DNA of 64,000 nucleotides, from NCBI RefSeq assembly GCF_900009135.1, contig NZ_LT797700.1:30557-94556 (forward strand). Reading direction: 5' to 3'. Below the pieces are notes generated by a model that worked only from the letters and a program-made list of their open reading frames with translations, ran no database searches and was not told the origin of the DNA. Shown one piece after another: positions 48,252 through 58,015 of the stretch. This DNA is from Planktothrix sp. PCC 11201 (lineage in GTDB: Bacteria > Cyanobacteriota > Cyanobacteriia > Cyanobacteriales > Microcoleaceae). Positions within the stretch are counted from its first letter, which is position 1. Each line of letters begins with the position of its first letter. The translations under genes were made by a program, and so were the position numbers.

Positions 48252-48330
48252 AACCACGAAGGCACAAAGGCACGAAGATTTACACCCAGTCTGTCCACAT
48301 CCTCACTTCTTAGCGTCTCCGTGTCTTTGT
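48252..48330. repeat. Imperfect inverted repeat, dispersed-repeat type
   Basis: ACCACGAAGGCACAAAGG near 48254 is partly complementary to CTCCGTGTCTTTGTG ending 48330. A similar TTGTGTCTTTGTGGTTAAA occurs near 30343-30362, so this is a dispersed element in the 48210-48364 spacer. Confidence 0.5.
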
Positions 48331-48364
48331 GTTTATAATCTTCTATCTAACTTAATATTAATAG

Positions 48365-51196
48365 TCATTTCAACATTTTTAATAGCCGTTTCAAAGAAAC
48401 AAGATTCACCCAAATATCTTCTGTCAAGGAATTTTGATACATTAACCCCCGTAGGGGATAGCAAGAAAATCCTTCCCCCGTCAGGCAATAATGTTCCAAT
48501 TCCAGATACTGACTAATCACCCAATAATAATGACGATTATAGTGGGCAGACATCCACTCAATTACTTGGGTTCCGGGTTGACAAAACAGAATATTGGTTA
48601 AACCGCTACCATGGGCTCCCATAATTACCTTAGCTTGAGCAAACAAAGCCACCTGTTCCGTAAAGGATAGGGTTTCGAGTTGCACGGTCACAAAACCCCA
48701 AGGACGAAGGGTTTCAATCACCTCTTTCTCATTTAAAACCCGACGATATCTGGCATTTCCCCGACTAATATAAATCCGTTCGGGATAATTCCTCCCCGGA
48801 GTTTGACCATCAGGAAGAAACCAACGGCGTAAAGTATCAATCGCCCAGGGTTGTAACCATCCCATATATCCCGCCCAGGAGGGAACAATTAATTGCTGTG
48901 CCTGAATATGGGGAAACTGATCACTTTCGAGGATTTTAAACTCTGGAATTCCTAAGCGAGTTAGGGTTTCCCGTTGAAAGGGCGCTTGGTAACTATTCAC
49001 CAAAAACCAATCGATTTGATTGAACTTAATCCCACTTTGGCGCAAGAGTTCCAGTCGCGGTAAAATATCCACCATCCAATGAAAATAGACATTCCCCGAT
49101 AACCCCGACAATACCGCGACCCGACCTTCAATCTGTTGCAGGGGGGGTAATTGTGACTGTTGAAACACTTGATGCTGTTGGGGGTCATAACTGGGACAAC
49201 AGGGAAGGGGAGCGGGATATTCCCGGGAGACATCGGCTAATAGTTGATTATCGGGTGTAATAATGGCGATCGCTTTGCAAACCAGCCAATAATTCTGTTG
49301 GGGAACAATCCAGGCTCGTCCATTGGGAATGACCGCCACAAATAAGGGCGTTGAGGCCGTATTGTTTTTGGACACCAAACCTTTTTCAATCCCATGTCCC
49401 AAATTCTGCCACTGAAACGATTTGAACACACCTTTAAGACAGGGTTCACAATCCAACCCCCCGCATTGATTGGGTTTAGAGGGTGTCTGTTTCCAGTTAT
49501 CCAAGTTTTGGGAACCCAATAATTCTGATAGATCACAATAATGACTATCGCGTAAATTATTATTTGTCAGCCATGTTAGGGTTGAATCACAAACTCCTTG
49601 GGGAATATTTGTCCGTTGAATATAGGGCGCATTAGCCCATTCTTGCAGTAGGTTTAAGGTGGAAGGAGAGTTACTAACCCAGGACTGAAACCGACTATCT
49701 TGCTGTATCTGCAAAACCTGACTATAGTAATCGGTCGCAGATTCCCAATTGCCTTGTTTTTCCGTAATTATCCCCAATTGTAAATTCACTTCAAGGAACT
49801 GACTAGGGGAAAAAACAGACGACCGTTTGAGTAAAATTCGAGCCGTTTGATAAACTGTTAATGCGGCATTTAGTTGTTGGTTTTTCAATAAACAATTGCC
49901 CAATTTTAGATAAACTTCTACGGATTGAGGTTGAATTTGTGCTGCTTTTTGGTAGTAGCTCACTGCTTGATCAAACTTTCCGTAAATAGCTAAAGTATTT
50001 CCCAGGTGAAGATAGGTTTTATAGAGATGTTTATAGACCGTTTTACCCCCCCTAGCTCCCTCCTGGTCTGGGATAGGGACAGACACTTTCCCCTCCTGTT
50101 CATCAGAGTTATCAGTATCTGCCCCCCATTGGTAAGGGGGGAATAGGGGGGTATCATCCTGTTGTAATGCCGTGAGAAAATCAGCACAGGACTTTCGGGC
50201 TAAAGATAATTCATCTGATCCCGAAAGCTGCTGCATTCCCTGACAATAACCCTCTACAAATTTAGGTTCAAGGGAGATGACTTTTTTAAAACAACTCAAC
50301 GCAGCATCCAGTTTTCCTAAATTGAGTAAAGAAGCTCCACAGTCAATATAGGCAAATAGATTATCGGGTTCTAAATCAATAACTTTTTTAAAGTAATAAA
50401 CAGCATTCTTATGTTGATTTTGTTGCTGGAGAATCTTCCCTAAATTATTATAAACCAGAGGAAAATCTTCTTTGGTTTCTAGGGCCTGACGATAGGATTG
50501 AATGGCTTCTTTTATTTTACCTTGGGCTACAAATACTTGACCAATATTATTATAGGTTAAAGAATTTTCACTTTCAGTTTCATTATAAGTTAGACACCTA
50601 TTCCATGCTGCTAAAGCCCCGTCATAATCATTTGTTGCAAACAATAAACACCCTAAATTATTATAGGCATTTGCTAAATCGGGCTGAAGCTGAATCACTC
50701 GTTGATAGAGGGCGATCGCTCGTTTTGTATCTCCCAATTGTCCATAGGCCATGGCTAAGGCAAAATAGGAATGAACATGATTAGGATTTTGTTCTAAGGT
50801 TTTTTGATAGCATCGAATTGCTCTGGGAATATCCCCACTCCAGAAATATGCCTGACCCCATTGAAAATATAATTCTGTCCAACTAGGACGCAAATTTAGG
50901 GCTTTTTTATAACAGAAAAATGCTGGCTCAAACTCTCCTGTATTCCGTAAAACCTGAGCTAAATAGGCATAGGCTTCTACAAAATCCGGTTGTAATTTAA
51001 TTGCCTTTTTATAGGCAGAAATTGCTTCTGGAAATAGTCCTTGCACTTCATACCAATCCCCTAAAATTTTATAAGTTTGAGCCTGATCGGGATCTAGTGC
51101 TAAAATTTGCGAGATTGTCTGATGAGCTTCTCGCAGATTTCCCACATCTAAGTCAGCGATCGCCGATTGGATTAAGTCTTCAAGGCTTGGATTCAC
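48365..51196 (-). CDS. TPR protein with C-terminal GT61 (DUF563) glycosyltransferase domain
   Basis: The 943-residue protein starts at GTG 51196; no nearby ATG fits. Residues 10-510 hold around twelve TPR units, interrupted near 340-390 by a Gly/Pro/Asp-rich segment (PPYQWGADTDNSDE and IPDQEGARGGKTV) encoded by repetitive G/C-rich DNA. Residues about 620-930 form a DUF563/GT61 glycosyltransferase, with AVLSGLSGNVYFHWMVDIL, IYISRGNARYRRVLNE, and the diagnostic VIMGAHGSGLTNILFC. GT61 enzymes are xylosyl- or related glycosyltransferases. It belongs to the same cluster and lies upstream of the TPR gene at 48209, 156 bases apart. Confidence 0.9.
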   Translation of the reverse strand: MNPSLEDLIQSAIADLDVGNLREAHQTISQILALDPDQAQTYKILGDWYEVQGLFPEAISAYKKAIKLQPDFVEAYAYLAQVLRNTGEFEPAFFCYKKALNLRPSWTELYFQWGQAYFWSGDIPRAIRCYQKTLEQNPNHVHSYFALAMAYGQLGDTKRAIALYQRVIQLQPDLANAYNNLGCLLFATNDYDGALAAWNRCLTYNETESENSLTYNNIGQVFVAQGKIKEAIQSYRQALETKEDFPLVYNNLGKILQQQNQHKNAVYYFKKVIDLEPDNLFAYIDCGASLLNLGKLDAALSCFKKVISLEPKFVEGYCQGMQQLSGSDELSLARKSCADFLTALQQDDTPLFPPYQWGADTDNSDEQEGKVSVPIPDQEGARGGKTVYKHLYKTYLHLGNTLAIYGKFDQAVSYYQKAAQIQPQSVEVYLKLGNCLLKNQQLNAALTVYQTARILLKRSSVFSPSQFLEVNLQLGIITEKQGNWESATDYYSQVLQIQQDSRFQSWVSNSPSTLNLLQEWANAPYIQRTNIPQGVCDSTLTWLTNNNLRDSHYCDLSELLGSQNLDNWKQTPSKPNQCGGLDCEPCLKGVFKSFQWQNLGHGIEKGLVSKNNTASTPLFVAVIPNGRAWIVPQQNYWLVCKAIAIITPDNQLLADVSREYPAPLPCCPSYDPQQHQVFQQSQLPPLQQIEGRVAVLSGLSGNVYFHWMVDILPRLELLRQSGIKFNQIDWFLVNSYQAPFQRETLTRLGIPEFKILESDQFPHIQAQQLIVPSWAGYMGWLQPWAIDTLRRWFLPDGQTPGRNYPERIYISRGNARYRRVLNEKEVIETLRPWGFVTVQLETLSFTEQVALFAQAKVIMGAHGSGLTNILFCQPGTQVIEWMSAHYNRHYYWVISQYLELEHYCLTGEGFSCYPLRGLMYQNSLTEDIWVNLVSLKRLLKMLK
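50044..50152. repeat. G/C-rich repeat inserted in frame in the GT61 gene
   Basis: The segment contains ACCCCCCCTAGCTCCC, TCCTGGTCTGGGATAG, GCCCCCCATTGGTAAGG and GGGAATAGGGGGGT. It interrupts the TPR array with no stop codon and no TPR consensus. The G/C-run style matches dispersed intergenic repeats. Confidence 0.6.
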
Positions 51197-51379
51197 AGTG
51201 TTTTGGGCTGCTTGATTGACAAATAGGAGGGGTAGAAAGTTTCAACAACAGTTAGGATTTCATTCTAACATAGAGACTACCATATTCGTTCAACTAGCTT
51301 GAGCATCTAAAAGCTAAGTTTATTGGCTATTTTTTATAATTATACTTTTTTTGAATGATTATTATTAAGTCATTTTATT

Positions 51380-51512
51380 TCATTCCCAATCTTCAAGTTG
51401 TAAATTTTTAATTCTTTGGAACTCTTTAGTATTATGAGTGACTAAAATAAAATTGTTGGCTAATGCAATAGCAGCAATATTGAACCAATAATCCCCCGAA
51501 TGCTGTTCGGGG
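51380..51512 (-). pseudogene. C-terminal remnant of a VapC-type PIN toxin
   Basis: The minus frame ending with TGA at 51380 reads HSGDYWFNIAAIALANNF then ILVTHNTKEFQRI and LQLEDWE, which is the C-terminal third of a VapC toxin. The catalytic N-terminal Asp is missing, and no start codon or upstream half exists. The rest of 51197-51523 is AT-rich and holds nothing else recognised. Confidence 0.75.
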
Positions 51513-51516
51513 GATT
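51490..51516. terminator. 11-bp perfect inverted repeat after the S41 protease gene
   Basis: AATCCCCCGAA and TTCGGGGGATT are separated by TGCTG, 8 bases beyond the stop of the minus-strand protease gene. No T tract follows on that strand. It overlaps the VapC remnant and may be a fortuitous terminator made from old coding sequence. Confidence 0.55.
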
Positions 51517-51523
51517 GTCAGTG

Positions 51524-52822
51524 TTACTTAGACTCGTTAATGGCTAAGGGTCGATTGCCACCCACCCCCGCCAAAATAGAAACGGCCTTGGCGTAAAAAG
51601 GGTCTTGGGCTGTCCCGATTAACTTCGGATCGGTAGCCAATTGTTTTTTCTGATCATCGGAGATATCGACCTTAACATCGGGAGTGACCCCTTTATGGCT
51701 AATATCAATACCATTGGGCGTGTAATAATGGGCGATCGTCACCGCCAGCCCGGAACCATCGGAGAGGGAAAACACCGATTGGACTAAAGCCTTGCCAAAG
51801 GTTTGAGTTCCCATCACCACACCGCGTTGATTATCCTTCAATGCTCCGGCTAAAATTTCACTCGCACTGGCGGAATTACCATCAACTAACACGACAACAG
51901 GTAATTTTGTGATCGAGGTGCGGTTATTGCGAATTTCCTGGGTTTTGCCATTGCGATCAACGGTACTCACAATTGCCCCCGTATCCATCCACATCCGAGC
52001 AATATCAATACTGGTACGCAATAATCCCCCGGGATTTCCCCGTAAATCCAGAACAAAAGCCTGAACATTTTCTTTGGTTAAGGCTTGAATTGCGGCTTGC
52101 ATTTGTTCGGCTGCATGGGAATTAAATTCCCGCAGTTGAATATAACCAATTTTGCGATTTCCTTCGTTATTGACCCGATAGGTGACGGTTTCTAATTCAA
52201 TTCGGGCGCGAGTCAGAGTCAAATCAAATTCTTTTTGTCCTTCCCGTCCAATGCGCAAATTGACATTGGTGCCAATCGCCCCCCGAATCTTATTGGCCGC
52301 TTGTTCAACGGTCATGCCCGTGGTGGAGACTCCATCAATAGAAAGCACCCGATCCCCTGAAAGAATTCCAGCTTTGATAGCAGGAGAATTTTTAATCGGT
52401 TCGACAACGGTAATGGCTTTGGTTTTTTCATCCAGGGTCAACTGCATTCCTACCCCGGAAAGTTCCCCCGCCGTTTGATTGGTTAATGCTTCATACTGTT
52501 TGGGATCCATGAAGCGAGTATAGGGATCTTGGAGTTTTTCCAGGGCTTTTCGCAGGGCTGTATAGGCTTCTTCCCTGGAAGTATAGTTCTTGCTCAGGAG
52601 TTCTTCCCTTTGGGCTTGCCAGTTGACTTGGTTAAACTTGCCATCAACAAATTCCCGAAAAACAATCTGCCAAGCCTCATCCAATACGGCTTTGGGACTA
52701 TCTTTGAGGGGGGTACTGACGCTACTACTCCAAGCGGGCATGACGAAAGCGGTAACGGCTGCGATCGCCCCTGTAAATAAAGCCTGACGGAGCACAGAAA
52801 AGCTTTTAACGTTTTGATTCAT
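51524..52822 (-). CDS. S41 family C-terminal processing protease (Ctp)
   Basis: The 432-residue protease has an N-terminal signal peptide (AAVTAFVMPAWSSS region), a PDZ domain (about 105-195, GVGMQLTLDE and SGDRVLSIDGVS) and an S41 catalytic core. The Ser lies in VLVDGNSASASEILAGAL, and the Lys in GTQTFGKALVQ, the standard Ser-Lys dyad. Cyanobacterial Ctps act in the thylakoid lumen or periplasm; CtpA cleaves the D1 precursor. Several paralogues exist per genome, and the sequence alone does not decide between CtpA, B and C. Start ATG 52822. The 483-base space to the next gene was searched: no gene is supported there. Confidence 0.93.
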   Translation of the reverse strand: MNQNVKSFSVLRQALFTGAIAAVTAFVMPAWSSSVSTPLKDSPKAVLDEAWQIVFREFVDGKFNQVNWQAQREELLSKNYTSREEAYTALRKALEKLQDPYTRFMDPKQYEALTNQTAGELSGVGMQLTLDEKTKAITVVEPIKNSPAIKAGILSGDRVLSIDGVSTTGMTVEQAANKIRGAIGTNVNLRIGREGQKEFDLTLTRARIELETVTYRVNNEGNRKIGYIQLREFNSHAAEQMQAAIQALTKENVQAFVLDLRGNPGGLLRTSIDIARMWMDTGAIVSTVDRNGKTQEIRNNRTSITKLPVVVLVDGNSASASEILAGALKDNQRGVVMGTQTFGKALVQSVFSLSDGSGLAVTIAHYYTPNGIDISHKGVTPDVKVDISDDQKKQLATDPKLIGTAQDPFYAKAVSILAGVGGNRPLAINESK

Positions 52823-53305
52823 TGAGTCTCCCTATATCGCTTGATATCCTTAACTCCTCTTTAGAGTTGGGATGGAAAGCCTAGATTTAATTTTAAAGTG
52901 ATCTGATTCTGAAATTTGATGGGCAAAAGGAAAAAACGGCTTAAGATTAGCGATCTTTACCATTTTCCCGTGCAATTTTTCCTGATTTGAGGGGGATGGA
53001 CAAAAACAAGTTATGCCCCACCTCAACTTGACTCGATTGCCAAATATAGAGGGTGCAGAACCGTTGCCAAAAAAAAGCCTCTAGTGATCCTTCATGATAG
53101 CGCGGGGATTTTCCTGACTTAATTGTTTTTCTGCTCCGATTATAGCTTGAGGTATAATTAGATGGGTGGGTTTGCCGTTAATGATAGATAAAATCATCAC
53201 TCCCGACCGATTACACCCCCAATAAAAGTTTAACTTGAGTTTTTCAAATCTGGTTAAAAAATTCGTGATATCATTGCCAGGGCGCAAGGAGTTTTAGCAA
53301 AAATT

Positions 53306-54151
53306 GTGGTTCATCTTTTAGTTAAGTCTGCTTTGCCGAAAGGATTGTCTTTCCTAATGCCGATGGCGATCGCTGGAATCGCCTTAGTCAGTATTATTAG
53401 CATACAACTTCATGCTCCGGGTGGGTTAGAGGTTTCTCGGGTGCAAACACCACGACTGGATAAGGAAGCTAGGATCGCAGCCCAACAAGAAAAAGAACGG
53501 GAGGCGGCACGGTTAAGATTACTCCAAAAATTACCCACATTGGGTTATGGGAATTTACTGGCGAGTTGGACATTTTTAAACTTTCTGCAATATTTTGGGG
53601 ATGATTTGGCGCGTGAGCAAACAGATTATGAACTGTTAGATGATTATTTCGAGGTCATAGTTACTCACGATCCCCTTTGGGTAGAAATGTACAATTTTTT
53701 ATCGACATCGGTTTCTTTTTACCAAGCCCGACCTGATTTAACGGTTAAACTGATAGATAGGGGGTTGAAATCTCTTTCTCCAGAAAAGAACCCTCAATCT
53801 TGGTTAGTTTGGAGAGTTAAAGGCGTTGATGAATTATTATTAATTGGTGATACTCAGGCTTCGATTAAATCCCATGAAATGGCAGCAAAATGGGCGGAAG
53901 GAACACCGGATCAAATATTTTCCCCTCGTTTACGAGAATTTGCTGAAGCTTTAAGAAAAAATCCCGATAATAAATTAATCCGCATTCAATCTTGGTTGAT
54001 GGTTTATAGTGCTACACAAGATAAGCTAGTCAGAAAAAGAGCGATTCAAGAATTAATTAAATTAGGAGTTAAAGTGGAAGTTCAAAAAGATGGGGAATTA
54101 AAGTATACCATTCCTCCTGAATCTCCAAAACCTGAAGCCAAAAAGAAATAA
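53306..54151 (+). CDS. Conserved hypothetical protein with membrane anchor and TPR-like region
   Basis: The 281-residue protein starts at GTG 53306; an in-frame ATG at about 53357 is an alternative. It has one hydrophobic helix (about 15-33, FLMPMAIAGIALVSIISI), and a charged basic/acidic stretch (RLDKEARIAAQQEKERE). From 70 the segment LASWTFLNFLQYFGDDLAREQ and YEVIVTHDPLWVEMYNFLS has a pattern suggestive of helical repeats. The C-terminus is charged, ending EAKKK. Function is unknown. The protein would probably be tethered to the membrane with its C-terminal part in the lumen or periplasm. It is a stand-alone gene with hairpins downstream. Confidence 0.75.
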   Translation: MVHLLVKSALPKGLSFLMPMAIAGIALVSIISIQLHAPGGLEVSRVQTPRLDKEARIAAQQEKEREAARLRLLQKLPTLGYGNLLASWTFLNFLQYFGDDLAREQTDYELLDDYFEVIVTHDPLWVEMYNFLSTSVSFYQARPDLTVKLIDRGLKSLSPEKNPQSWLVWRVKGVDELLLIGDTQASIKSHEMAAKWAEGTPDQIFSPRLREFAEALRKNPDNKLIRIQSWLMVYSATQDKLVRKRAIQELIKLGVKVEVQKDGELKYTIPPESPKPEAKKK

Positions 54152-54216
54152 AATAGTTTTGTAGTTAAACTATATAGTCTAGCTATATATAATCTAGTGA
54201 GGAATATTTGATTTCA

Positions 54217-54236
54217 AAACCCGCGTCGGCGGGTTT
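54217..54236. terminator. Hairpin between convergent genes
   Basis: AAACCCGC and GCGGGTTT pair perfectly around GTCG. It lies 66 bases after the hypothetical gene and 49 bases beyond the end of the kinase gene, so it can serve both directions. TTT is present, but the T tract is short. Confidence 0.6.
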
Positions 54237-54247
54237 CGTCTGTGTAG

Positions 54248-54267
54248 CGACAGATTTCAATCTGTCG
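54248..54267. repeat. Perfect 9-bp inverted repeat
   Basis: CGACAGATT and AATCTGTCG surround TC. This GTAGCGACAGATT-type palindrome is a common dispersed cyanobacterial repeat. Confidence 0.65.
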
Positions 54268-54284
54268 GAATCTGAAAACTATAA

Positions 54285-56030
54285 CTAATTTCTCAACCAT
54301 CGAAATAGGGGAAGAATGAAATAGTGAGTTATTCCTAAACAGAAAGCTGTTGTGCCACTGAGTAACGCCATAAATCCTAAATTATGCCAAAATTGGGATA
54401 GATTAGGGTGTTGAATTTTAGTAGGAAACTGTAACAGTTCTTGAGGCAAAATATTAAATTGATTAAAACCTAAAAATAGAGTAGTAACGGTTAATAAAAC
54501 AAATATCCCCTGAAATATTTGATCATTGCGTAACCCTAAACCTAAAGTTACTAACCCGGCGGCTATTCCTAAAGGGAGTTGATGAAACAATTCTAATTCC
54601 CATCCCTGAAGACCTATATTTCCGAATTGATTGATCAGTTGTCCACTAGCTCCCCCCACAATATAGCCTAACATTCCCATAATCCCAGCTAACCAATAAC
54701 GGCGACGTTGACCGAAACCTCCCGCATCGGTTAATCCAATTCCAGCGCCTAATCCGGCTAATCCCCAAACTAACACTTCCGCACCTAAAGTTAGGGGAAC
54801 ATTCGGTAAAATCTGGGGTAATTCTTGGGCTAAAACCACAGTAATTTTTTCTCCTAATCCCGAAAAATAAATTAATATTGATCCAATTACTGTTCCGACA
54901 ATTGATCCAGTTCCAGCTAAGGCAATTTCCCAACTGGTTTCGACTAAACCCCGCACAGAATGTATGGTTAATTTTCCTAGTCCAAATACCAGTTGAATTA
55001 ATTTTTTATCCCATTGAATTAAAGTCGTTGTCAGATGATTAAGGAACTGTTGATGGGAAGACATCATCCGTCGAGGATGTTTTTTCTGTCGAATAATTCT
55101 AAAAATATCTGTTTGAATTTCTTTGGCGGTTTGGGGACGTTGACGGGGATCGAGTTGCACCATTCGCTCTAATAAATTAGCAAATCCGGCACTAACCAGG
55201 GCTTTTTCTCGCCAACGCAATTCTCCTGTGTAAGCATCATCTAAGTCCCCGGGAAATTGACCCGTTAATAAATGAATACAGGTGCGCCCCAAGGCATAAA
55301 AATCCGTTGCTGGCCCGACCACCGCCCCCATCACCTGTTCCGGGGGACTATATCCGGCGGAAATTAGGCGGGTACTACTGCGGGGGCTACTTTCGCGATC
55401 GCCATGGGGGACAGAGCCAATTTGTTTAGCCCCTCCAAAGTCAATCATCACCAGTTGGGTGTCCGAAACCTGACCCCCCTTGCCGCCGGATGTCATCCGT
55501 AACATCACGTTTGAGGGTTTGATGTCTCGATGAATGATTTGATGGCCATGCAATTCCCTTAATATATCTAAGGCTTGGGATAGCCAACTGATCACCCAGT
55601 CTTCGGGACAGCCTTGGGGATATTGCTCTAAAATTTCCTGTAGGGTGGGGCCATTAATTTTTTCCATCACCAAACAGGGGAGATGGCCTTCGGAGCCGTT
55701 GCGTTTTTTTAAATAAAAATAGCCATCTGCCTCGACCCTAGGAACTCCTGGATGGCGTAATTGGGCTAAAACCGCCGCTTCGTGTTCAAAGAGTTCTAAG
55801 GCTTTCGGGGAGGGTTCCACCAGGACTTTTAAGACTTTTTCGGTTTGGGCTTTGAGATCCCAGACGGTATAAAGGCGGGAAAATCCCCCGGTTCCTAAAT
55901 TGTGTAAAGGAATATAGCGTTGGTTCAGTTGTAGGGGGGCGCCACAACTCTGACAAAATTTATTCCCCCAAGGTTGATTTGAGGGATGGGAGCATTGGGG
56001 ATTAATACAATGGATAGTGGGTGAAGTCAC
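54285..56030 (-). CDS. Zinc-ribbon serine/threonine protein kinase with membrane C-terminus
   Basis: The 581-residue protein starts at GTG 56030. Residues 8-29 form a four-Cys zinc ribbon (Cys8, 13, 26, 29). The kinase domain (about 38-300) has a Gly-rich loop LGTGGFS (45-51), probable catalytic Lys68, catalytic loop HRDIKPSN (His167-Asp169), and IDFGGAK (Asp197), so it looks active. The activation segment holds SAGYSPPEQ. Residues 365-575 comprise several hydrophobic helices, an unusual tail that places the kinase at the membrane. The substrates are unknown. The gene is divergent from rbcL, with 552 bases between them. Confidence 0.93.
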   Translation of the reverse strand: MTSPTIHCINPQCSHPSNQPWGNKFCQSCGAPLQLNQRYIPLHNLGTGGFSRLYTVWDLKAQTEKVLKVLVEPSPKALELFEHEAAVLAQLRHPGVPRVEADGYFYLKKRNGSEGHLPCLVMEKINGPTLQEILEQYPQGCPEDWVISWLSQALDILRELHGHQIIHRDIKPSNVMLRMTSGGKGGQVSDTQLVMIDFGGAKQIGSVPHGDRESSPRSSTRLISAGYSPPEQVMGAVVGPATDFYALGRTCIHLLTGQFPGDLDDAYTGELRWREKALVSAGFANLLERMVQLDPRQRPQTAKEIQTDIFRIIRQKKHPRRMMSSHQQFLNHLTTTLIQWDKKLIQLVFGLGKLTIHSVRGLVETSWEIALAGTGSIVGTVIGSILIYFSGLGEKITVVLAQELPQILPNVPLTLGAEVLVWGLAGLGAGIGLTDAGGFGQRRRYWLAGIMGMLGYIVGGASGQLINQFGNIGLQGWELELFHQLPLGIAAGLVTLGLGLRNDQIFQGIFVLLTVTTLFLGFNQFNILPQELLQFPTKIQHPNLSQFWHNLGFMALLSGTTAFCLGITHYFILPLFRWLRN

Positions 56031-56582
56031 AATGGGCGGTGAACAGTCGCGGTATTGGGTTAATAACCATCTTAACGAACAGTTCCACCCATAGCCCAGT
56101 TTTATTATGATTGACTTAAATCAATTGCTAATAAATTTACTATAGACTATATACTATCTATAGACCTTGAAACTTAAAATTAGGGATGAAACTGTATACC
56201 CATCGAAAGTGGACAAGACCCAATTTCCCTAGCCTAACTTTAAATTTGAAATCCGAAATTACCGATGATGTTCTGCTTGACAATGGACTATGATTATGCA
56301 GTCTAAATTTCAGAAAATAGTTAAGTAAAACCACTTATTCTGTTAACCAGAATTTATTTCATAAGACTTAATATAAAAAAGATCGTTTTAGTGATATACA
56401 CGCGAAAAAACACAGGGGATCTGAGGGAAATATTCCAAAATAAGAAGAAATATAAACAAATGTTATAAAAATATTAAAAAGATTCAACGTTGCAATGACT
56501 CGTTTCTTGATACTATTTTAATCAATTGCCAATCCGTGCATAAAATAATCGATTCCTAAACAAAGGGAGCTTTAAGGGAGAT
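56031..56582 (+). promoter_or_regulatory. Long AT-rich leader and promoter region of the rbc operon
   Basis: The 552-base region upstream of rbcL is AT-rich and has no gene. A near-palindrome TTGACTTAAATCAA at 56111-56124 is a possible LysR-type (RbcR/CbbR) or other regulator site. TTGACA occurs near 56279, but a properly spaced -10 was not found. AAAGGGAG precedes rbcL by 12 bases, and AAGGGAG by 2 bases. The transcript start cannot be set from sequence. Confidence 0.5.
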
Positions 56583-58013
56583 ATGTCTTACTCTCAAACA
56601 CAAACCAAGTCCAAATCTGGCTACAAAGCCGGTGTACAGGACTATAAACTGACCTATTACACGCCTGACTATACACCAAAAGATACAGACGTTCTGGCTG
56701 CTTTTCGGATGAGTCCTCAACCTGGAGTTCCTCCCGAAGAAGCTGGCGCGGCTGTTGCTGCTGAATCCTCCACTGGAACTTGGACAACGGTGTGGACGGA
56801 CTTACTGACTGACCTCGACCGCTATAAAGGTCGTTGCTATGAAGTCGAACCCGTTCCCGGTGAAGATAACCAATATATTTGCTACGTCGCCTATCCTCTG
56901 GATCTGTTTGAGGAAGGTTCCGTCACCAACTTGCTGACCTCTTTAGTCGGTAACGTGTTTGGTTTTAAAGCCCTGCGGTCATTGCGTTTAGAAGATTTAC
57001 GCATCCCCATCGCTTACCTGAAAACCTTCCAAGGCCCTCCCCACGGGATTACCGTTGAGCGCGATAAATTAAACAAATACGGTCGCCCTCTCCTCGGTTG
57101 TACAATTAAGCCTAAACTCGGTCTGTCTGCCAAAAACTATGGCCGCGCCGTCTATGAGTGCTTACGCGGTGGCTTAGACTTCACCAAAGACGACGAAAAC
57201 ATCAACTCCCAGCCCTTTATGCGCTGGCGCGATCGCTTCCTGTTCGTTCAAGAAGCCATCGAAAAAGCTCAAGCAGAAACAGGGGAAATTAAAGGTCACT
57301 ACTTAAACGTGACCGCCCCCACCTGCGAAGAAATGATGGAACGGGCTGAATTCGCTAAAGAAATCAAAACCCCGATCATCATGCACGACTACCTTACGGG
57401 TGGTTTCACTGCTAATACCACCTTGGCCAAATGGTGTCGTCGTAATGGCATTCTGCTCCACATTCACCGTGCTATGCACGCTGTGATTGACCGTCAGAAA
57501 AATCACGGGATTCACTTCCGCGTGTTAGCCAAATGCTTACGGATGTCTGGTGGTGACCACCTGCACTCCGGTACCGTTGTGGGTAAACTGGAAGGGGAAA
57601 AAGGCATCACCATGGGCTTTGTTGACCTGATGCGTGAAGATCACGTTGAGGTTGATCGCTCTCGTGGGATCTACTTTACCCAAGATTGGGCTTCTATGCC
57701 TGGTGTAATGCCCGTGGCTTCCGGTGGGATTCACGTTTGGCATATGCCCGCCCTGGTGGAAATCTTCGGCGATGACTCTTGCTTACAGTTCGGTGGTGGA
57801 ACTCTCGGACACCCCTGGGGTAATGCTCCTGGTGCTACCGCTAACCGTGTGGCCCTCGAAGCTTGTGTTCAAGCGCGTAACGAAGGTCGCAACCTCATGC
57901 GTGAAGGCGGCGACGTTATCCGTGAAGCTTGCAAATGGTCTCCTGAACTGGCCGTTGCTTGCGAACTCTGGAAAGAAATCAAGTTTGAGTTCGAGTCGAT
58001 GGATACCGTCTAA
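56583..58013 (+). CDS. rbcL: RuBisCO large subunit, form IB
   Basis: RbcL fixes CO2 onto ribulose-1,5-bisphosphate in the carboxysome. The 476-residue protein has the carbamylated Lys (Lys202, spinach 201) in [17 protein letters not shown], the N-terminal [12 protein letters not shown], the loop 6 KLEGEKG, and the C-terminal [13 protein letters not shown]. All are intact. The codon use (many C-ending codons) differs from most neighbours and suits high expression. ATG 56583 is used. rbcX follows after 121 bases and rbcS after that. A long inverted repeat lies between rbcL and rbcX. Confidence 0.99.
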   Translation: MSYSQTQTKSKSGYKAGVQDYKLTYYTPDYTPKDTDVLAAFRMSPQPGVPPEEAGAAVAAESSTGTWTTVWTDLLTDLDRYKGRCYEVEPVPGEDNQYICYVAYPLDLFEEGSVTNLLTSLVGNVFGFKALRSLRLEDLRIPIAYLKTFQGPPHGITVERDKLNKYGRPLLGCTIKPKLGLSAKNYGRAVYECLRGGLDFTKDDENINSQPFMRWRDRFLFVQEAIEKAQAETGEIKGHYLNVTAPTCEEMMERAEFAKEIKTPIIMHDYLTGGFTANTTLAKWCRRNGILLHIHRAMHAVIDRQKNHGIHFRVLAKCLRMSGGDHLHSGTVVGKLEGEKGITMGFVDLMREDHVEVDRSRGIYFTQDWASMPGVMPVASGGIHVWHMPALVEIFGDDSCLQFGGGTLGHPWGNAPGATANRVALEACVQARNEGRNLMREGGDVIREACKWSPELAVACELWKEIKFEFESMDTV

Positions 58014-58015
58014 TT

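Noticed and set aside
53081-53287. Small minus-strand frame upstream of the 281-residue protein
   Set aside because: No similarity, no ribosome site; the 52823-53305 spacer shows no coding pattern.
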